64,000 nt of DNA from Agrobacterium tumefaciens (GCA_025560025.1 CP048485.1:1-64000), one strand, 5' to 3'. Positions 19,242-30,799 are shown, numbered from the stretch's first letter. A program made the numbers and translations. The notes: generated by a model from the sequence alone, not told the origin.

Positions 19242-19368
19242 CCGGGTTTTGGCGCAGCCGGGCGGGATGTTCCTGTGGGCAGCGTCCCTGCGCGTGTTGT
19301 CTTAAGGTGGAGATTGCCGCTAGTGTCGGCGCTCCTTTTCCGCAACACGATATGACATCGGCAGGCCA

Positions 19369-22083
19369 TTGACGGACGTTCTGACAACCGCTTCCCTGAT
19401 CTCGGAAGAGAGCCGCGCGACGGCCACTCCGATGATGGAGCAATATATCGAGATCAAGGCGAACAATCCCGGTTCGCTGCTCTTCTACCGCATGGGCGAT
19501 TTTTACGAATTGTTCTTCGACGATGCGGTCGAAGCCTCTCGCGCTCTCGGCATCACGTTGACGAAACGCGGCCAGCATATGGGGCACGATATTCCCATGT
19601 GCGGTGTTCCCGTCCATGCAGCGGATGATTATCTGCAGAAACTCATCCTGCGCGGTTATCGCGTCGCCGTCTGCGAGCAGGTGGAAGATCCGGCGGAAGC
19701 CAAGAAGCGCGGATCGAAATCCGTGGTCAAGCGTGATGTGGTGCGGCTTGTCACGCCCGGCACGCTGACTGAAGAAAAACTGCTCTCACCGACGGAATCC
19801 AACTATCTGATGGCGCTTGCCCGCATTCGCGGCAGTGCCGAGGCGCAGTTTGCGCTCGCCTGGATCGATATTTCCACCGGCGTCTTCCGCCTGGCGGAGA
19901 CAACGCTGACACGGCTGCTCGCCGATATCTGGCGCATCGATCCGCGTGAGCTGATCGTCGCCGATAGCCTTTTCCATGACGAGGAACTGCGGCCGGTCTT
20001 CGATGTGCTTGGCCGCGTAGCAGTGCCGCAGCCGGCGATCCTCTTCGACAGCGCCACGGCGGAAGGGCGCATCGCGCGTTATTTCAACGTTTCGACACTG
20101 GATGGTTTCGGCGCCTTTTCGCGGGTGGAAATGGCGGCCGCCGCCGCTGCCGTCGCCTATGTCGAGAAGACCCAGATCGCCGAGCGCCCGCCGCTCGGTG
20201 CACCGGAGCGTGAAAGTGCCGCCTCCACGCTTTTCATCGATCCCGCCACCCGCGCCAATCTGGAACTGGTGAAGACGCTATCGGGCGAAAGGGACGGATC
20301 GCTGCTGCATGCCCTGAACCGCACGGTAACCGGCGGCGGTGCACGGCTTCTGGCCGAGCGGCTGATGTCGCCCTTGACCGACCCGGAAAGGATCAACGCC
20401 CGCCTCGATGCCGTCGCCTATCTCATCGATGACGTCTCGCTGTGCGACGGCCTGCGTGATGCGCTGAAACATGTCGCCGATATGCCGCGTGCGCTTTCGC
20501 GTCTGGCGCTGGAGCGCGGTGGGCCACGCGATCTCGGCGCCATCCGGCTGGGACTGGTTTCCGCCGAAAAAATAGCGGCCATTCTCGATGACGGGTTGTT
20601 GCCGGATGAGCTGGCAACGGCTCTGAAGGATTTGAAAGCCTTGCCCGGCGGGCTGGAAGCCATGCTCGGCTCGATGCTTGCCGACGATCTGCCGCTTCTG
20701 AAGCGTGACGGCGGTTTCCTGCGTGAAGGCGCCAATCCCGAACTCGACGAGGTGCGGGCGCTGCGCGACCAGTCGCGTCGGGTGATTGCCGGGTTGCAGC
20801 TCAAATATGCCGATGAGACCGGCATCAAGTCGCTCAAGATCAAGCACAACAATGTGCTGGGTTATTTCATCGAGGTGACGGCGGGCAATGCCGATGTGAT
20901 GATGGCGACGGATGAGGCCAAGGCGCGCTTTATCCACCGCCAGACCATGGCAGGCGCCATGCGCTTCACCACCACTGAGCTTGCCGATCTCGAAAGCCGC
21001 ATCGCCAATGCCGCTGCGCAGGCTTTGACCATGGAACTGGAAGCCTTTGAGCGCATGGTCAAGGCCGTGGTGCAGCAGGCGGAAGCGATCAAGGCCGGCG
21101 CACTGGCGCTTGCGGTGATCGATGTCGCCTCGAGCCTTGCCTATCTCGCAACCGAACAGGCCTATTGCCGACCGATCGTCGATGCTTCCATGACCTTTGC
21201 GATCAAGGGCGGGCGGCATCCGGTGGTGGAGCAGGCGCTGCGGCGGCAGTCGGCCGGACCCTTCATCGCCAACAACTGCGATCTGTCGGCCGTCAATGGC
21301 GGCAAGAACGGTGCGATCTGGCTGCTCACCGGCCCGAACATGGGCGGTAAGTCGACCTTCCTGCGCCAGAATGCGCTAATCGCCATTCTCGCGCAGATCG
21401 GCTCCTTCGTTCCGGCGGAAGCCGCCCATATCGGCGTCGTCGACCGGCTGTTTTCCCGTGTCGGCGCATCGGACGATCTGGCGCGCGGCCGCTCGACCTT
21501 CATGGTGGAAATGGTGGAAACCGCCGCCATTCTCAATCAGGCGACGGATCGCTCGCTGGTCATTCTGGACGAGATTGGCCGTGGCACGGCGACCTTTGAC
21601 GGTCTTTCCATCGCCTGGGCGGCGGTGGAGCATCTGCACGAGGTCAATCGTTGCCGTGGTCTCTTCGCCACCCATTTCCATGAGTTGACCGTGCTGTCGG
21701 AGAAACTCGGCCGCCTTTCCAATGCCACGATGCGGGTGAAGGAGTGGGAAGGCGACGTCATCTTCCTGCACGAGGTCGGACCGGGCGCTGCGGATCGTTC
21801 CTATGGCATTCAGGTGGCCCGGCTTGCGGGCTTGCCCGCATCGGTGGTGGAGCGCGCCCGCGAGGTGCTGACGAAGCTCGAAGATGCCGACCGCAAGAAC
21901 CCGGCCAGCCAGTTGATCGACGATCTGCCGCTGTTCCAGATCGCGGTTCGCCGCGAGGAAACCCGCAAGGCCGGACCATCGAAGCTGGAGGAAGCTCTGA
22001 AAGGCTTCAACCCTGACGAAATGACGCCGCGTGAGGCATTGGATGCGCTCTATGCGTTGAAGAAAGAACTTGGCAAGGCTTGA
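19369..22083 (+). CDS. mutS: DNA mismatch repair protein MutS
   Basis: MutS recognises mismatches and recruits MutL. The mismatch-reading Phe-x-Glu is in [13 protein letters not shown] (about residues 43-55), followed by the connector, lever and clamp domains. The ABC ATPase has Walker [10 protein letters not shown] at about 655-663, and [17 protein letters not shown] holds Walker B. The frame opens with TTG at 19369 behind a poor ribosome site; the ATG at 19432 ([14 protein letters not shown]) would still retain the whole mismatch domain, so the start is not settled. The length of about 900 residues is normal. It lies between olsB and glnD, as in Sinorhizobium. Confidence 0.95.
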   Translation: MTDVLTTASLISEESRATATPMMEQYIEIKANNPGSLLFYRMGDFYELFFDDAVEASRALGITLTKRGQHMGHDIPMCGVPVHAADDYLQKLILRGYRVAVCEQVEDPAEAKKRGSKSVVKRDVVRLVTPGTLTEEKLLSPTESNYLMALARIRGSAEAQFALAWIDISTGVFRLAETTLTRLLADIWRIDPRELIVADSLFHDEELRPVFDVLGRVAVPQPAILFDSATAEGRIARYFNVSTLDGFGAFSRVEMAAAAAAVAYVEKTQIAERPPLGAPERESAASTLFIDPATRANLELVKTLSGERDGSLLHALNRTVTGGGARLLAERLMSPLTDPERINARLDAVAYLIDDVSLCDGLRDALKHVADMPRALSRLALERGGPRDLGAIRLGLVSAEKIAAILDDGLLPDELATALKDLKALPGGLEAMLGSMLADDLPLLKRDGGFLREGANPELDEVRALRDQSRRVIAGLQLKYADETGIKSLKIKHNNVLGYFIEVTAGNADVMMATDEAKARFIHRQTMAGAMRFTTTELADLESRIANAAAQALTMELEAFERMVKAVVQQAEAIKAGALALAVIDVASSLAYLATEQAYCRPIVDASMTFAIKGGRHPVVEQALRRQSAGPFIANNCDLSAVNGGKNGAIWLLTGPNMGGKSTFLRQNALIAILAQIGSFVPAEAAHIGVVDRLFSRVGASDDLARGRSTFMVEMVETAAILNQATDRSLVILDEIGRGTATFDGLSIAWAAVEHLHEVNRCRGLFATHFHELTVLSEKLGRLSNATMRVKEWEGDVIFLHEVGPGAADRSYGIQVARLAGLPASVVERAREVLTKLEDADRKNPASQLIDDLPLFQIAVRREETRKAGPSKLEEALKGFNPDEMTPREALDALYALKKELGKA

Positions 22084-22179
22084 AGGGATAGATTGCCTGT
22101 CCATCGCCTTTAAAACTCGCTATAGGACACTCCCATCGCAAGTGGTGGGATTTCCCACAGGACATGGATACCGGCATAG

Positions 22180-25008
22180 ATGGCCATCAAGGACCTGGAT
22201 TTTTCCGACATTCTCGATGTATCGGCGCTGAAGCGCGAATGCGACATCATCTTCAAGGAAGACGGCAAACGCATTGCCGATATTCGCTCCGATCTGCTGC
22301 CGATCTTTCGCAAGGCCAGCACGGAAGGCCGGGAAAAGGCCAGGGAACTGCTGAAAGCCGATGGCAGCGGCATCGATTGCGCCAGACGCATTTCCTGGCT
22401 TCAAGATCGGCTGATCGAAATCCTCTATGATCTCGCCTGCCAATATGTTTATCCGAAAGATACGCCGCAGATCGCGGTCGCTGCGGTCGGCGGTTACGGT
22501 CGCGGCACGCTGGCGCCGGGATCGGACATCGATCTCCTGTTCCTGCTGCCGGCCAAGAACACACCTGACATGCACAAGGCCGTGGAGTTCGTGCTCTACC
22601 TCCTCTGGGACCTCGGTTTCAAGGTCGGCCACGCCACCCGCACGGTGGATGAATGCATCCGCCTGTCCAAATCCGATATGACGATCCGCACCGCCATTCT
22701 GGAAGTGCGGGCGATTTGCGGCAAAAAATCCCTGACCGACGATCTTGAAAAACGCTTCGAGTCGGAAGTCGTCACCGGCACCGGTCCGGAATTCATTGCC
22801 GCAAAGCTCGCCGAGCGCGACCAGCGCCACCGCAAGGCGGGCGATACGCGTTATCTGGTGGAGCCGAACGTCAAGGAAGGCAAGGGCGGGTTGCGCGACC
22901 TGCATACGCTGTTCTGGATCGCCAAATATTATTATCACGTCCGCGATACGGCCGATCTGGTGAAGCTCGGCGTCCTGTCGCGGCGCGAACTCAGGCTGTT
23001 CGAAAAGGCCGATGATTTTCTCTGGGCCGTCCGTTGCCAGATGCATTTCATCACCAATAAGGCCGAAGAGCGCCTTTCCTTCGACATTCAGCGCGAAATC
23101 GCCGATGCGCTCGGTTATCAGCCGCGCCCCGGCCTTTCCGCCGTCGAACGTTTCATGAAGCATTATTTCCTCGTGGCGAAGGATGTGGGCGACCTGACCC
23201 GCATCGTCTGCGCCGCCCTTGAAGATCGGCAGGCGAAGGATGTGCCGGGTCTTTCCGGCGTTCTCAGCCGCTTCGCCCACCGTGTGCGCAAGATTCCCGG
23301 CTCGGTGGAATTCGTTGAGGATCGCGGCCGCATTGCGCTCGCCAAGCCCGATGTCTTCAAGAACGATCCGGTCAATCTGATCCGGCTGTTCCACATTGCC
23401 GATATCAACAATCTGGAACTGCATCCCGATGCGCTGCGTGTCGTCACGCGTTCGCTGTCGCTCATCAATGACGAGCTGCGGGAAAACGAAGAGGCAAACC
23501 GGCTTTTCCTGTCGATCCTGACGTCGCGGCGCGATCCGGCGCTGACCCTGCGCCGCATGAATGAGGCCGGCGTTCTCGGCAAGTTCATCCCCGAATTCGG
23601 CAAGATCGTCGCGATGATGCAGTTCAACATGTATCATCACTATACGGTGGATGAGCATCTGATCCGCTCTGTCGGCGTGCTCTCGGAAGTGGATAAGGGA
23701 ACGGCTGTCGATGCCCATCCGCTTGCCAACCAGCTGATGCCGAGCGTCGAGGAACGTGAGGCGCTTTATGTCGCCGTTCTGTTGCACGATGTGGCGAAGG
23801 GCCGGCAGGAAGACCACTCGATTGCCGGCGCGCGTGTCGCCCGCAAGCTCTGCCAGCGTTTTCGCCTCACCGGCAAGCAGACCGAAACGGTGGTCTGGCT
23901 GATCGAGCAGCATCTTTTGATGTCCATGGTCGCCCAGACGCGCGATCTGCATGACCGCAAGACGATCACCGATTTTGCCGACAAGGTGCAGTCCATGGAG
24001 CGGCTGAAGATGCTGCTCATCCTGACGGTCTGCGATATTCGCGCCGTTGGTCCGGGCGTGTGGAACGGCTGGAAGGGGCAGCTGCTGCGTTCGCTTTATT
24101 ACGAGACCGAATTGCTGCTCTCGGGCGGCTTCTCGGAGGTCTCCCGCAAGGAGCGCGCGCAGATCGCCCGGCAGGCGCTCTACGACGCGCTCGAAGACTG
24201 GGGCCAGAAGGCGCGGCGCAAATACACCAAGCTGCACTACGAGCCCTATCTGCTGACGGTGGCGCTCGAAGACCAGGTGCGCCACACCCGCTTCATCCGT
24301 GAGGCCGACAAGCAGGAAAAAGCGCTGTCGACCATGGTGCGCACCCATTCCTTCCATGCCATCACCGAAATCACCGTGCTGGCGCCGGACCATCCGCGTC
24401 TGCTGTCCATCATCACCGGCGCCTGTGCGGCGGCCGGCGCCAATATCGCCGATGCGCAGATTTTCACGACGTCCGACGGGCGGGCGCTCGATACGATCCT
24501 GATCAACCGCGAATTTCCGATCGACGAGGACGAGACGCGGCGCGGCAACAATGTCGGCAAGCTCATCGAGGAGGTTCTGTCCGGCAAGCAGCGCCTGCCG
24601 GAAATGATTGCCACACGCACCAAAAGCCGCAAGAAGAAAAGCGCCTTCACCATTCCACCTTCGGTCACCATCTCGAATGGTTTGTCCAACAAGTTCACCG
24701 TTATCGAAGTCGAGTGCCTCGACCGGCCGGGGCTTCTGGCTGACATGACGGCTGTGATTGCCGACCTGTCGCTCGATATTCATTCCGCCCGCATCACCAC
24801 CTTCGGCGAAAAGGTCATCGATACCTTCTATGTGACTGATCTCTTCGGCCAGAAGGTGACGAATGACAACCGGCAGGCCAGCATCGCCACGCGCCTGAAG
24901 GCCGTGATGAGCGAGCAGGAAGACGAATTGCGAGACCGTATGCCGAACGGCATCATCGCCCACCCAGACGTGGCGGCCCTGCCGGCCGCGCGCACGGCAA
25001 AGGCTTGA
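22180..25008 (+). CDS. glnD: Bifunctional PII uridylyltransferase / uridylyl-removing enzyme
   Basis: GlnD senses glutamine and uridylylates or deuridylylates PII proteins, thereby setting NtrB/NtrC and glutamine synthetase activity. Domains: nucleotidyltransferase with [18 protein letters not shown] (104-121), a GlnD central region (about 200-430), an HD hydrolase with YHHYTVDEH and LHDVAKG (H536, D537), and two C-terminal ACT domains (about 730-800 and 840-920) that bind glutamine. The 942 residues are intact. It starts 96 bp after mutS and is followed seven bases later by murJ. Its function ties in with ptsN and rpoN at 6-9 kb. Confidence 0.96.
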   Translation: MAIKDLDFSDILDVSALKRECDIIFKEDGKRIADIRSDLLPIFRKASTEGREKARELLKADGSGIDCARRISWLQDRLIEILYDLACQYVYPKDTPQIAVAAVGGYGRGTLAPGSDIDLLFLLPAKNTPDMHKAVEFVLYLLWDLGFKVGHATRTVDECIRLSKSDMTIRTAILEVRAICGKKSLTDDLEKRFESEVVTGTGPEFIAAKLAERDQRHRKAGDTRYLVEPNVKEGKGGLRDLHTLFWIAKYYYHVRDTADLVKLGVLSRRELRLFEKADDFLWAVRCQMHFITNKAEERLSFDIQREIADALGYQPRPGLSAVERFMKHYFLVAKDVGDLTRIVCAALEDRQAKDVPGLSGVLSRFAHRVRKIPGSVEFVEDRGRIALAKPDVFKNDPVNLIRLFHIADINNLELHPDALRVVTRSLSLINDELRENEEANRLFLSILTSRRDPALTLRRMNEAGVLGKFIPEFGKIVAMMQFNMYHHYTVDEHLIRSVGVLSEVDKGTAVDAHPLANQLMPSVEEREALYVAVLLHDVAKGRQEDHSIAGARVARKLCQRFRLTGKQTETVVWLIEQHLLMSMVAQTRDLHDRKTITDFADKVQSMERLKMLLILTVCDIRAVGPGVWNGWKGQLLRSLYYETELLLSGGFSEVSRKERAQIARQALYDALEDWGQKARRKYTKLHYEPYLLTVALEDQVRHTRFIREADKQEKALSTMVRTHSFHAITEITVLAPDHPRLLSIITGACAAAGANIADAQIFTTSDGRALDTILINREFPIDEDETRRGNNVGKLIEEVLSGKQRLPEMIATRTKSRKKKSAFTIPPSVTISNGLSNKFTVIEVECLDRPGLLADMTAVIADLSLDIHSARITTFGEKVIDTFYVTDLFGQKVTNDNRQASIATRLKAVMSEQEDELRDRMPNGIIAHPDVAALPAARTAKA

Positions 25009-25015
25009 AGCGCCC

Positions 25016-26605
25016 ATGAGTCTGATCGGCAAGTTCGCCACCGTCGGCACCGCCACGCTCGGCAGCCGCATTTTCGGCTTCCTGCGCGAAACCCTGATGG
25101 CAGCCGCCGTCGGCACCGGCCCGGTGGCGGATGCCTTCAATGCTGCTTTCCGTTTCCCCAATACCTTCCGGCGGCTCTTTGCCGAAGGTGCGTTCAACTC
25201 GGCTTTCGTGCCGCTTTTCGCCAAGGAAATCGAGGCGAACGGCATGGAAGGGGCAAGACGCTTTTCCGAGGAAGTCTTCGGCGTCCTGTTCACCGTGCTT
25301 CTGGCTCTGACGATCCTGATGGAACTGTCGATGCCGTTCATCGTGCGCACGGTGATCGCGCCGGGCTTTCTGGAAGACCCGGTGAAATTCGACAACACCG
25401 TCCATCTCGCCACCATCATGTTCCCCTATCTCGCCTGCATGTCTCTGGCGGCAATGATGGGCGGCATGCTGAACTCGCTGCATCGTTATTTCGCAGCCGC
25501 AATTGCTCCCGTTTTCCTCAACATCATCCTCATCGGCGTGCTCGCGCTTGCATGGTGGAAGAACTACGATCCGCTTCAGGTAGGCTATGCGCTCTCCTGG
25601 GGCGTGATGGCGGCGGGCGTGGTGCAGCTTGCCATCGTCTGGATTGCCGTGCGCAATGCCGGCATGCGCATCGGTTTCCGCAGGCCCCGGCTGACGAAGA
25701 ATGTGCAGCGCCTTCTGGTTCTTGCCCTGCCGGCAGCCATCACCGGCGGCATCACCCAGATCAATCTTTTGATCAACACCAATATCGCCTCTGCCGGCGA
25801 GGGCGTGATCTCGTCGCTTGCCTATGCGGACCGGATTTATCAGCTGCCGCTCGGCGTGGTCGGCATTGCGGTGGCCACCGTGCTTCTGCCGGAGCTGGCG
25901 CGGGCCTTGCGCGGCGGGCATATGGTTGAGGCCGGAAGCCTGCAGAACCGCTCGGTCGAATTCGTACTGTTCCTGACATTGCCGGCTGCTGCAGCACTTC
26001 TCGTCATGGCGGAGCCTATCGTTCGTTTTCTTTATGAACGCGGCAACTTCTCGCCTTCGGCCACCATCACCGTCGCGCAAATCCTCGGTATCTATGGTCT
26101 TGGTCTGCCGGCTTTCGTGCTGATCAAGGCCTTCATTCCGGGCTTCTTCGCCCGCGAGGATACCCGCACGCCAATGATCTTCGCAGCGATTTCCGTCGTC
26201 GTGAACGTCTCCCTGGCGCTGACGCTGTTTCCGCGTCTTGGGGGCCGGGGCATCGCCATTGCCGAAATCACTGCCGGCTGGGTGAACGCCGCCCTGTTGT
26301 TCGGCATGCTTTTGTGGCGCGGTCACTGGCAGGTGGATATTCCGCTGCTCACCCGCATTCCGCGTTTGCTGCTGGCTGCGGCGTTGATGGCCGGTTTCGT
26401 GCACTATGCGCTGACCTGGCTGACTTTCGAACTGTCTTCCGCCTCGTCCATTTTCGTGCGGGCGGGCACCATCATGGCTCTCGTTTTCGCAGCCATGCTG
26501 GTTTATTTCGTGCTCGCTTTCGTTTCCGGCGGAGCCGATATCGGCATGGTCAAGCGAGCCATCCGCAAGCGCGGCAAAAAGAACGTCGAAACGGAGGCGG
26601 GCTGA
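25016..26605 (+). CDS. murJ: Lipid II flippase MurJ (MviN)
   Basis: MurJ moves lipid II across the inner membrane for peptidoglycan synthesis. The 529-residue protein has about 14 hydrophobic helices of the MOP superfamily. The MviN signature region is at the start (GSRIFGFLRETLMAAAVG) and continues with DAFNAAFRFPNTFRRLFAEG and AFNSAFVPLFAKE. It starts seven bases after glnD, an arrangement common in Rhizobiales. The stop overlaps the next start (TGATG). Confidence 0.95.
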   Translation: MSLIGKFATVGTATLGSRIFGFLRETLMAAAVGTGPVADAFNAAFRFPNTFRRLFAEGAFNSAFVPLFAKEIEANGMEGARRFSEEVFGVLFTVLLALTILMELSMPFIVRTVIAPGFLEDPVKFDNTVHLATIMFPYLACMSLAAMMGGMLNSLHRYFAAAIAPVFLNIILIGVLALAWWKNYDPLQVGYALSWGVMAAGVVQLAIVWIAVRNAGMRIGFRRPRLTKNVQRLLVLALPAAITGGITQINLLINTNIASAGEGVISSLAYADRIYQLPLGVVGIAVATVLLPELARALRGGHMVEAGSLQNRSVEFVLFLTLPAAAALLVMAEPIVRFLYERGNFSPSATITVAQILGIYGLGLPAFVLIKAFIPGFFAREDTRTPMIFAAISVVVNVSLALTLFPRLGGRGIAIAEITAGWVNAALLFGMLLWRGHWQVDIPLLTRIPRLLLAAALMAGFVHYALTWLTFELSSASSIFVRAGTIMALVFAAMLVYFVLAFVSGGADIGMVKRAIRKRGKKNVETEAG

Positions 26606-27009
26606 TGTCCTTTGCCGAAAACCGCCGCATCGCGCTTGTTACGCTTGTCGTGGATAACTACGATCGGGCAAAAGCGTTTTATTGCAATGTTCTCGGGTTC
26701 GAGTGCCTGTCCGATCAGCCGCTTGGTGATGGCAAGCGATGGCTGGTGGTGAAACCTGAAGGCAGCGATGGCGGTGCCCTGCTGCTTGCCCAGGCGGATG
26801 GTGAACCGCAGAGGCTTGCCATCGGCAACCAGACGGGCGGGCGTGTCGGGTTTTTCCTGCATACCGACAATTTCCAACGCGATTACGAGACCATGCTCGC
26901 CCGCGGCGTGCGCTTTCTGGAAGAACCGCGCCACGAGGTTTACGGCTCCGTTGCGGTCTTTGCCGACCCTTACGGAAATCGCTGGGATCTTCTGGAACCG
27001 CGCGGCTGA
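26605..27009 (+). CDS. VOC-family (glyoxalase/dioxygenase fold) protein
   Basis: This 134-residue protein has the paired beta-alpha-beta-beta-beta modules of the vicinal oxygen chelate family (first: ALVTLVVDNYDRAKAFYCNV; second from GRVGFFLHTDNFQ; closing FADPYGNRWDLLEP). Such proteins are metal enzymes or binding proteins with varied substrates, and the C-terminal FADPYGNRWDL form is typical of uncharacterised lactoylglutathione-lyase-like members. No substrate can be assigned. The start ATG overlaps the murJ stop, so it is co-translated with murJ. Confidence 0.85.
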   Translation: MSFAENRRIALVTLVVDNYDRAKAFYCNVLGFECLSDQPLGDGKRWLVVKPEGSDGGALLLAQADGEPQRLAIGNQTGGRVGFFLHTDNFQRDYETMLARGVRFLEEPRHEVYGSVAVFADPYGNRWDLLEPRG

Positions 27010-27112
27010 CATGCCCTGAAACCGCTTGATTGCTGGGGGCTGCGGGTGCATAAGCGCGCGTGCAATTCCAACCATGGGGCGGGGCCCTCCACAAGCCTTT
27101 TCGAGGACGACA

Positions 27113-28177
27113 ATGAACGCATTCAAGCCGCTGGTTTTCTCGGGCGTCCAGCCGACCGGCAATCTGCATCTCGGTAATTATCTCGGCGCCATCCGCAAAT
27201 TCGTGGCGTTGCAGGAAGATAACGACTGCATCTATTGCGTCGTCGACATGCACGCCATCACCGCCCAGCTCGTTCATACGGACCTGAAGGCGCAGACCCG
27301 CTCGATTGCGGCCGCCTTCATCGCCGCCGGTATCGACCCCGTAAAACATATCGTCTTCAATCAGTCGGCCGTGCCGCAGCATGCGGAATTGGCATGGGTG
27401 TTCAACTGCGTGGCGCGCATCGGCTGGATGGAGCGCATGACCCAGTTCAAGGACAAGTCCGGCAAGAATGCCGAGCAGGTCTCGCTCGGCCTGCTCGCCT
27501 ATCCGAGCCTGATGGCCGCCGACATTCTGGTCTATCGCGCCACGCATGTTCCGGTCGGTGACGACCAGAAGCAGCATCTGGAACTCGCCCGCGATATCGC
27601 CCAGAAATTCAACATCGATTTCAGCGACCATATCCGCAAGGCCGGTCTTGGCCTCGATATCACAGTCGGCGATGAGCCGGTGCACGCCTATTTCCCGATG
27701 GTGGAGCCGTTGATCGGCGGTCCGGCCCCGCGCGTGATGTCGCTCAAGGACGGCACCAAGAAGATGTCGAAGTCCGACCCTTCCGATCTGTCGCGCATCA
27801 ACCTGATGGATGATGTCGACGCGATCTCGAAGAAGATCAAGAAGGCAAAGACCGACCCGGACGCGTTGCCGAGCGAAGTGGAAGGCCTGAAGGGTCGCCC
27901 CGAGGCCGAAAACCTCGTCGGCATCTATGCCGCGCTGTCCGACAGGACCAAGGCGGATGTTCTTTCCGAATTCGGCGGACAGCAGTTCTCGGCCTTCAAG
28001 CCGGCTCTGGTCGAGCTTGCCGTCAATGTTCTGGCCCCCGTCAACAACGAGATGCGCCGCCTTCTCGATGACCCGACCCATATCGACGCCATTCTCAGCC
28101 AGGGCGGCGAGCGGGCTCGCGCGATCGCTGAGAAGACGATGAACGAGGTGCGCGATATCATCGGCTTCCTGCGCTGA
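27113..28177 (+). CDS. trpS: Tryptophanyl-tRNA synthetase
   Basis: TrpS charges tRNA-Trp. It is a class Ic synthetase of 354 residues with the HIGH-type motif [12 protein letters not shown] (14-25) and KMSKS at 217-221. The start at 27113 ([16 protein letters not shown]) was chosen because the conserved N terminus begins there; the longer frame upstream is not conserved. It stands 103 bp after the VOC gene and ends before a strong terminator, so it is probably transcribed with or near murJ. Confidence 0.97.
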   Translation: MNAFKPLVFSGVQPTGNLHLGNYLGAIRKFVALQEDNDCIYCVVDMHAITAQLVHTDLKAQTRSIAAAFIAAGIDPVKHIVFNQSAVPQHAELAWVFNCVARIGWMERMTQFKDKSGKNAEQVSLGLLAYPSLMAADILVYRATHVPVGDDQKQHLELARDIAQKFNIDFSDHIRKAGLGLDITVGDEPVHAYFPMVEPLIGGPAPRVMSLKDGTKKMSKSDPSDLSRINLMDDVDAISKKIKKAKTDPDALPSEVEGLKGRPEAENLVGIYAALSDRTKADVLSEFGGQQFSAFKPALVELAVNVLAPVNNEMRRLLDDPTHIDAILSQGGERARAIAEKTMNEVRDIIGFLR

Positions 28178-28237
28178 GCACAGGCCGCCTGCGAACGACG
28201 GCAGGCGGTTTGCGCCTGCCGTGATTTGATATAATCT

Positions 28238-28263
28238 CCGCCCGAACCGTCGGGCGGTTTTTT
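28238..28263 (+). terminator. Rho-independent terminator after trpS
   Basis: An 8-bp stem CCGCCCGA / TCGGGCGG with loop ACCG runs into six T residues. A second GC-rich hairpin (CCGCCTGC / GCAGGCGG) lies about 50 bp upstream, directly after the trpS stop. Confidence 0.88.
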
Positions 28264-28291
28264 GGATCACGGCGGACTTAGGGAGTGCGGA

Positions 28292-28783
28292 ATGGTTTCA
28301 AAACGGCTGTCGCGTCTGGAAGGGCATCGTCGCAAATTTCTCGCCGTTATCGATGACACACCGGAATGCGAAAGGGCCGTGCACTATGCCGGCCGTCGCG
28401 CCAAGAACTCCAATGGCGGACTGGTCCTGCTTTACATGATCCCGGAAGGGGATTTCCAGCAATGGCTGGGTGTCGAACAGATCATGCGGGCCGAGGCGCG
28501 TGAGGAGGCGGAAGCCACGCTTGCCAAGATCGCCCAGAAGGTGCGCGAGACAATCGGTATCGAACCGGAGTCGGTCATTCGCGAAGGCAGCGCCACCGAG
28601 CAGATCCACGGGCTGGTCGAGGAAGACCGCGATATCGCCATTCTCGTTCTGGCAGCAGGCTCGACCAAGGAAGGGCCGGGACCGCTGGTGTCCTCCATCG
28701 CCGGACGCGGTGCAGCCTTTCCCATTCCGGTCACCGTGCTGCCGGATACGCTGTCGGACGAGGAAATCGACGCGCTCTGCTGA
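28292..28783 (+). CDS. Universal stress protein (UspA family)
   Basis: A single Usp domain in 163 residues: the first strand KFLAVIDDTPECERAVHYAG and the closing segment GPLVSSIAGRGAAFPIPVTVLP. The nucleotide-binding G-x2-G-x9-G-S/T pattern of ATP-binding Usps is not well kept, so it may be of the non-ATP type. The start has GGGAG at good spacing; an earlier in-frame codon lies inside the trpS terminator and was not used. It stands alone between trpS and the NifU-like gene. Confidence 0.85.
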   Translation: MVSKRLSRLEGHRRKFLAVIDDTPECERAVHYAGRRAKNSNGGLVLLYMIPEGDFQQWLGVEQIMRAEAREEAEATLAKIAQKVRETIGIEPESVIREGSATEQIHGLVEEDRDIAILVLAAGSTKEGPGPLVSSIAGRGAAFPIPVTVLPDTLSDEEIDALC

Positions 28784-28928
28784 TCCTGGTTTCGGGCAAG
28801 ATCTTGGGGCTGACGATTTCTTGAATGTAATTATCATGTCAGGGCTTGAAGTACGGCTTCGCCGGGCGTATTTTTTGGAAGAATTCTAAATTGCGGGGCG
28901 TGAACGGCGACCTCGAAGGAGACAGACG

Positions 28929-29492
28929 ATGTTCATTCAGACGGAAGCCACGCCGAACCCCACGACGTTGAAGTTCCTGCCGGGCAAGGTGGTGCTGGAA
29001 AGCGGCACGGCAGAGTTTCTCAACCCGTCGCAGGCGCAGGCTTCGCCGCTGGCGGAGCGCCTCTTCACCATTCCGGGTGTGACCGGCGTTTATTTCGGTT
29101 TCGATTTCATCACCGTCACCAAGGATGGTGCGGAATGGCAGCACCTGAAGCCTGCTATTCTGGGCTCGATCATGGAGCACTTCATGTCCGGCCGCCCGAT
29201 CATGGGCACGGCCGTTGCGGCCGAAGTGTCGGATGAGGAGGGCGAATTCTTCGAAGAGGGTGACGAAACCATCGTCGCCACCATCAAGGAGTTGCTGGAT
29301 ACCCGCGTCCGTCCCGCCGTGGCGCAGGACGGTGGCGACATCACCTTCCGCGGTTTCCGCGACGGTACTGTGTTCCTCAACATGAAGGGTGCCTGCTCGG
29401 GTTGCCCGTCCTCCACCGCCACGCTGAAGCATGGCGTTCAGAATTTGCTTCGCCATTTCGTGCCGGAAGTGCGCGAAGTCGAAGCGGTATGA
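28929..29492 (+). CDS. NifU-like Fe-S cluster scaffold/carrier (NfuA type)
   Basis: The protein has an N-terminal Nfu_N domain (residues 1-90, starting MFIQTEATPNPTTLKFLPG) and a C-terminal NifU domain with the cluster-binding CxxC at C156 and C159 (ACSGCPSS). This layout is that of eukaryotic mitochondrial NFU1 and alphaproteobacterial Nfu rather than E. coli NfuA, whose N-terminal domain is A-type. The likely role is delivery of 4Fe-4S clusters to client enzymes such as lipoyl synthase or MiaB. AAGGAG stands eight bases before the ATG. It is 187 residues long. Confidence 0.92.
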   Translation: MFIQTEATPNPTTLKFLPGKVVLESGTAEFLNPSQAQASPLAERLFTIPGVTGVYFGFDFITVTKDGAEWQHLKPAILGSIMEHFMSGRPIMGTAVAAEVSDEEGEFFEEGDETIVATIKELLDTRVRPAVAQDGGDITFRGFRDGTVFLNMKGACSGCPSSTATLKHGVQNLLRHFVPEVREVEAV

Positions 29493-29513
29493 CATTGTAA
29501 GCCAGGCCACGCC

Positions 29514-30182
29514 ATGATTGTTCTAGCACTCGACACGTCAGGTGTGGATTGTTCCGCCTGCGTTTATGACAGCGCCTCCGACAAGGTACTCGGCGAAGTG
29601 TGCGAAACAATCGGCAAGGGCCATGCCGAAAGGCTGATGGCCGTCATTGATGGTGCTCTGGAGCAGGCGCAACTGCCGCTCCAGAATGTCGAACGCATCG
29701 GCGTGACCATCGGTCCGGGGTCTTTCACCGGTATCCGTGTCGGTGTTGCCGCTGCGCGTGGTTTTGCCCTGTCCCTCGGCATTGAGGCCTTGGGTGTAAC
29801 CACGCTGGAGACGCTTGCGCTGCATTACCTGCTTGCGAATCCCGGCCGGCCCGTGGCCGTCGGGCTGGATGCCAAGCGCGATGAAGCCTACCTCCAGACA
29901 TTTTCGGCGGATGGATCGCCGCTTCGCGATGCCTCCCTCCTGTCTCTGGAGGACTCCAGACTGGCCATCGAAGGTTTCGATGGCGCCGTCATCGGCTCCG
30001 CTGCGCCGCTTTTCGCCGGGGCAGAGGCTGGTTCCGGACCGGATCATTTCCCGATTACCTCGGTGGCGCGCGCCGCCGCGCGCAAGCCGGCAGGCCAGCC
30101 GAAACCTGCGCCGCTTTATCTGCGCGGGCCGGATGCCCGGCCGCAGACCGGTTTTGCGCTGGCACGTCAGGGCGTTGCCTGA
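29514..30182 (+). CDS. tsaB: tRNA threonylcarbamoyladenosine biosynthesis protein TsaB
   Basis: TsaB is the partner that activates TsaD in forming t6A at position 37 of ANN-decoding tRNAs. It has the ASKHA fold start (VLALDTSGVDCSACVYD) and the family motif GVTIGPGSFTGIRVG in the first 100 residues. The C-terminal half is shortened and variable, as usual. It is 222 residues. It is followed at 52 bp by rimI, the classical tsaB-rimI pair. Confidence 0.94.
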   Translation: MIVLALDTSGVDCSACVYDSASDKVLGEVCETIGKGHAERLMAVIDGALEQAQLPLQNVERIGVTIGPGSFTGIRVGVAAARGFALSLGIEALGVTTLETLALHYLLANPGRPVAVGLDAKRDEAYLQTFSADGSPLRDASLLSLEDSRLAIEGFDGAVIGSAAPLFAGAEAGSGPDHFPITSVARAAARKPAGQPKPAPLYLRGPDARPQTGFALARQGVA

Positions 30183-30234
30183 TAGGGCATGGCTGAATGC
30201 CTGCGAATGATTCCCGTGATGCCCGATCCTTGCT

Positions 30235-30729
30235 ATGTTTGATGATTATCTAAGCTGGAAGCCCTATTTCGAAATCGTGCCGATGCAGCATGAGGATTGC
30301 GGCGCGGTGGCGGAACTGCATGCGCTGCGCTTTCCGCGCCCCTGGAATGACGGCGAGTTTTCCGGCCTGTTGACGCAGGGATCGGTTTTCGGTGCCGTCG
30401 CCCGTCAGACCAACGCATTTTTCAGCAGGCCGCTCGGTGGCTTCGTGCTGGCGCGGGAGGTGGCTGGCGAGGCGGAAATCCTCACCGTCGCCGTCGCCGA
30501 CAAGTTCGCGCGCGCCGGCCTCGGCTGGCGTCTGATGCAGTCGGCCATTCGCGAAGCGATGATGCGCGGTGCGGAAACCATGTTCCTTGAGGTGGACAAC
30601 AGCAACGCTTCCGCCCTTGGGCTTTATAAAAAGCTCGGCTTCAAGACAGTCGCGGAGCGCAAGGCCTATTATACCGCCAAGGATGGAACCAAGTCGACGG
30701 CGCTTGTCATGCGCCGCGATCTTCGCTAG
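30235..30729 (+). CDS. rimI: Ribosomal protein S18-alanine N-acetyltransferase
   Basis: RimI acetylates the N terminus of ribosomal protein S18. The GNAT fold is visible in 164 residues: GGFVLAREVAGEAEILTVAV (strands 4-5), the acetyl-CoA loop RAGLGWRLMQ (Q/R-x-x-G-x-G/A), and the C-terminal LEVDNSNASALGLYKKLGF typical of RimI. It is next to tsaB, which supports RimI over other GNAT enzymes. Confidence 0.92.
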   Translation: MFDDYLSWKPYFEIVPMQHEDCGAVAELHALRFPRPWNDGEFSGLLTQGSVFGAVARQTNAFFSRPLGGFVLAREVAGEAEILTVAVADKFARAGLGWRLMQSAIREAMMRGAETMFLEVDNSNASALGLYKKLGFKTVAERKAYYTAKDGTKSTALVMRRDLR

Positions 30730-30799
30730 TTCCCTGCGACAGGCATTTTTTCGGCGAAAGCCGCAAAATTCAACCGGAATACTCAAAAGGCCAGAAGAC

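Noticed and set aside
22120..25419. A 1,099-codon open frame antisense to glnD and murJ
   Set aside because: It mirrors the GC-rich third-position pattern of glnD, runs through two well-identified genes and has no recognisable domain. Other long antisense frames (for example 421-1515 under dnaA and 1519-2586 over hemW) were dropped for the same reason.
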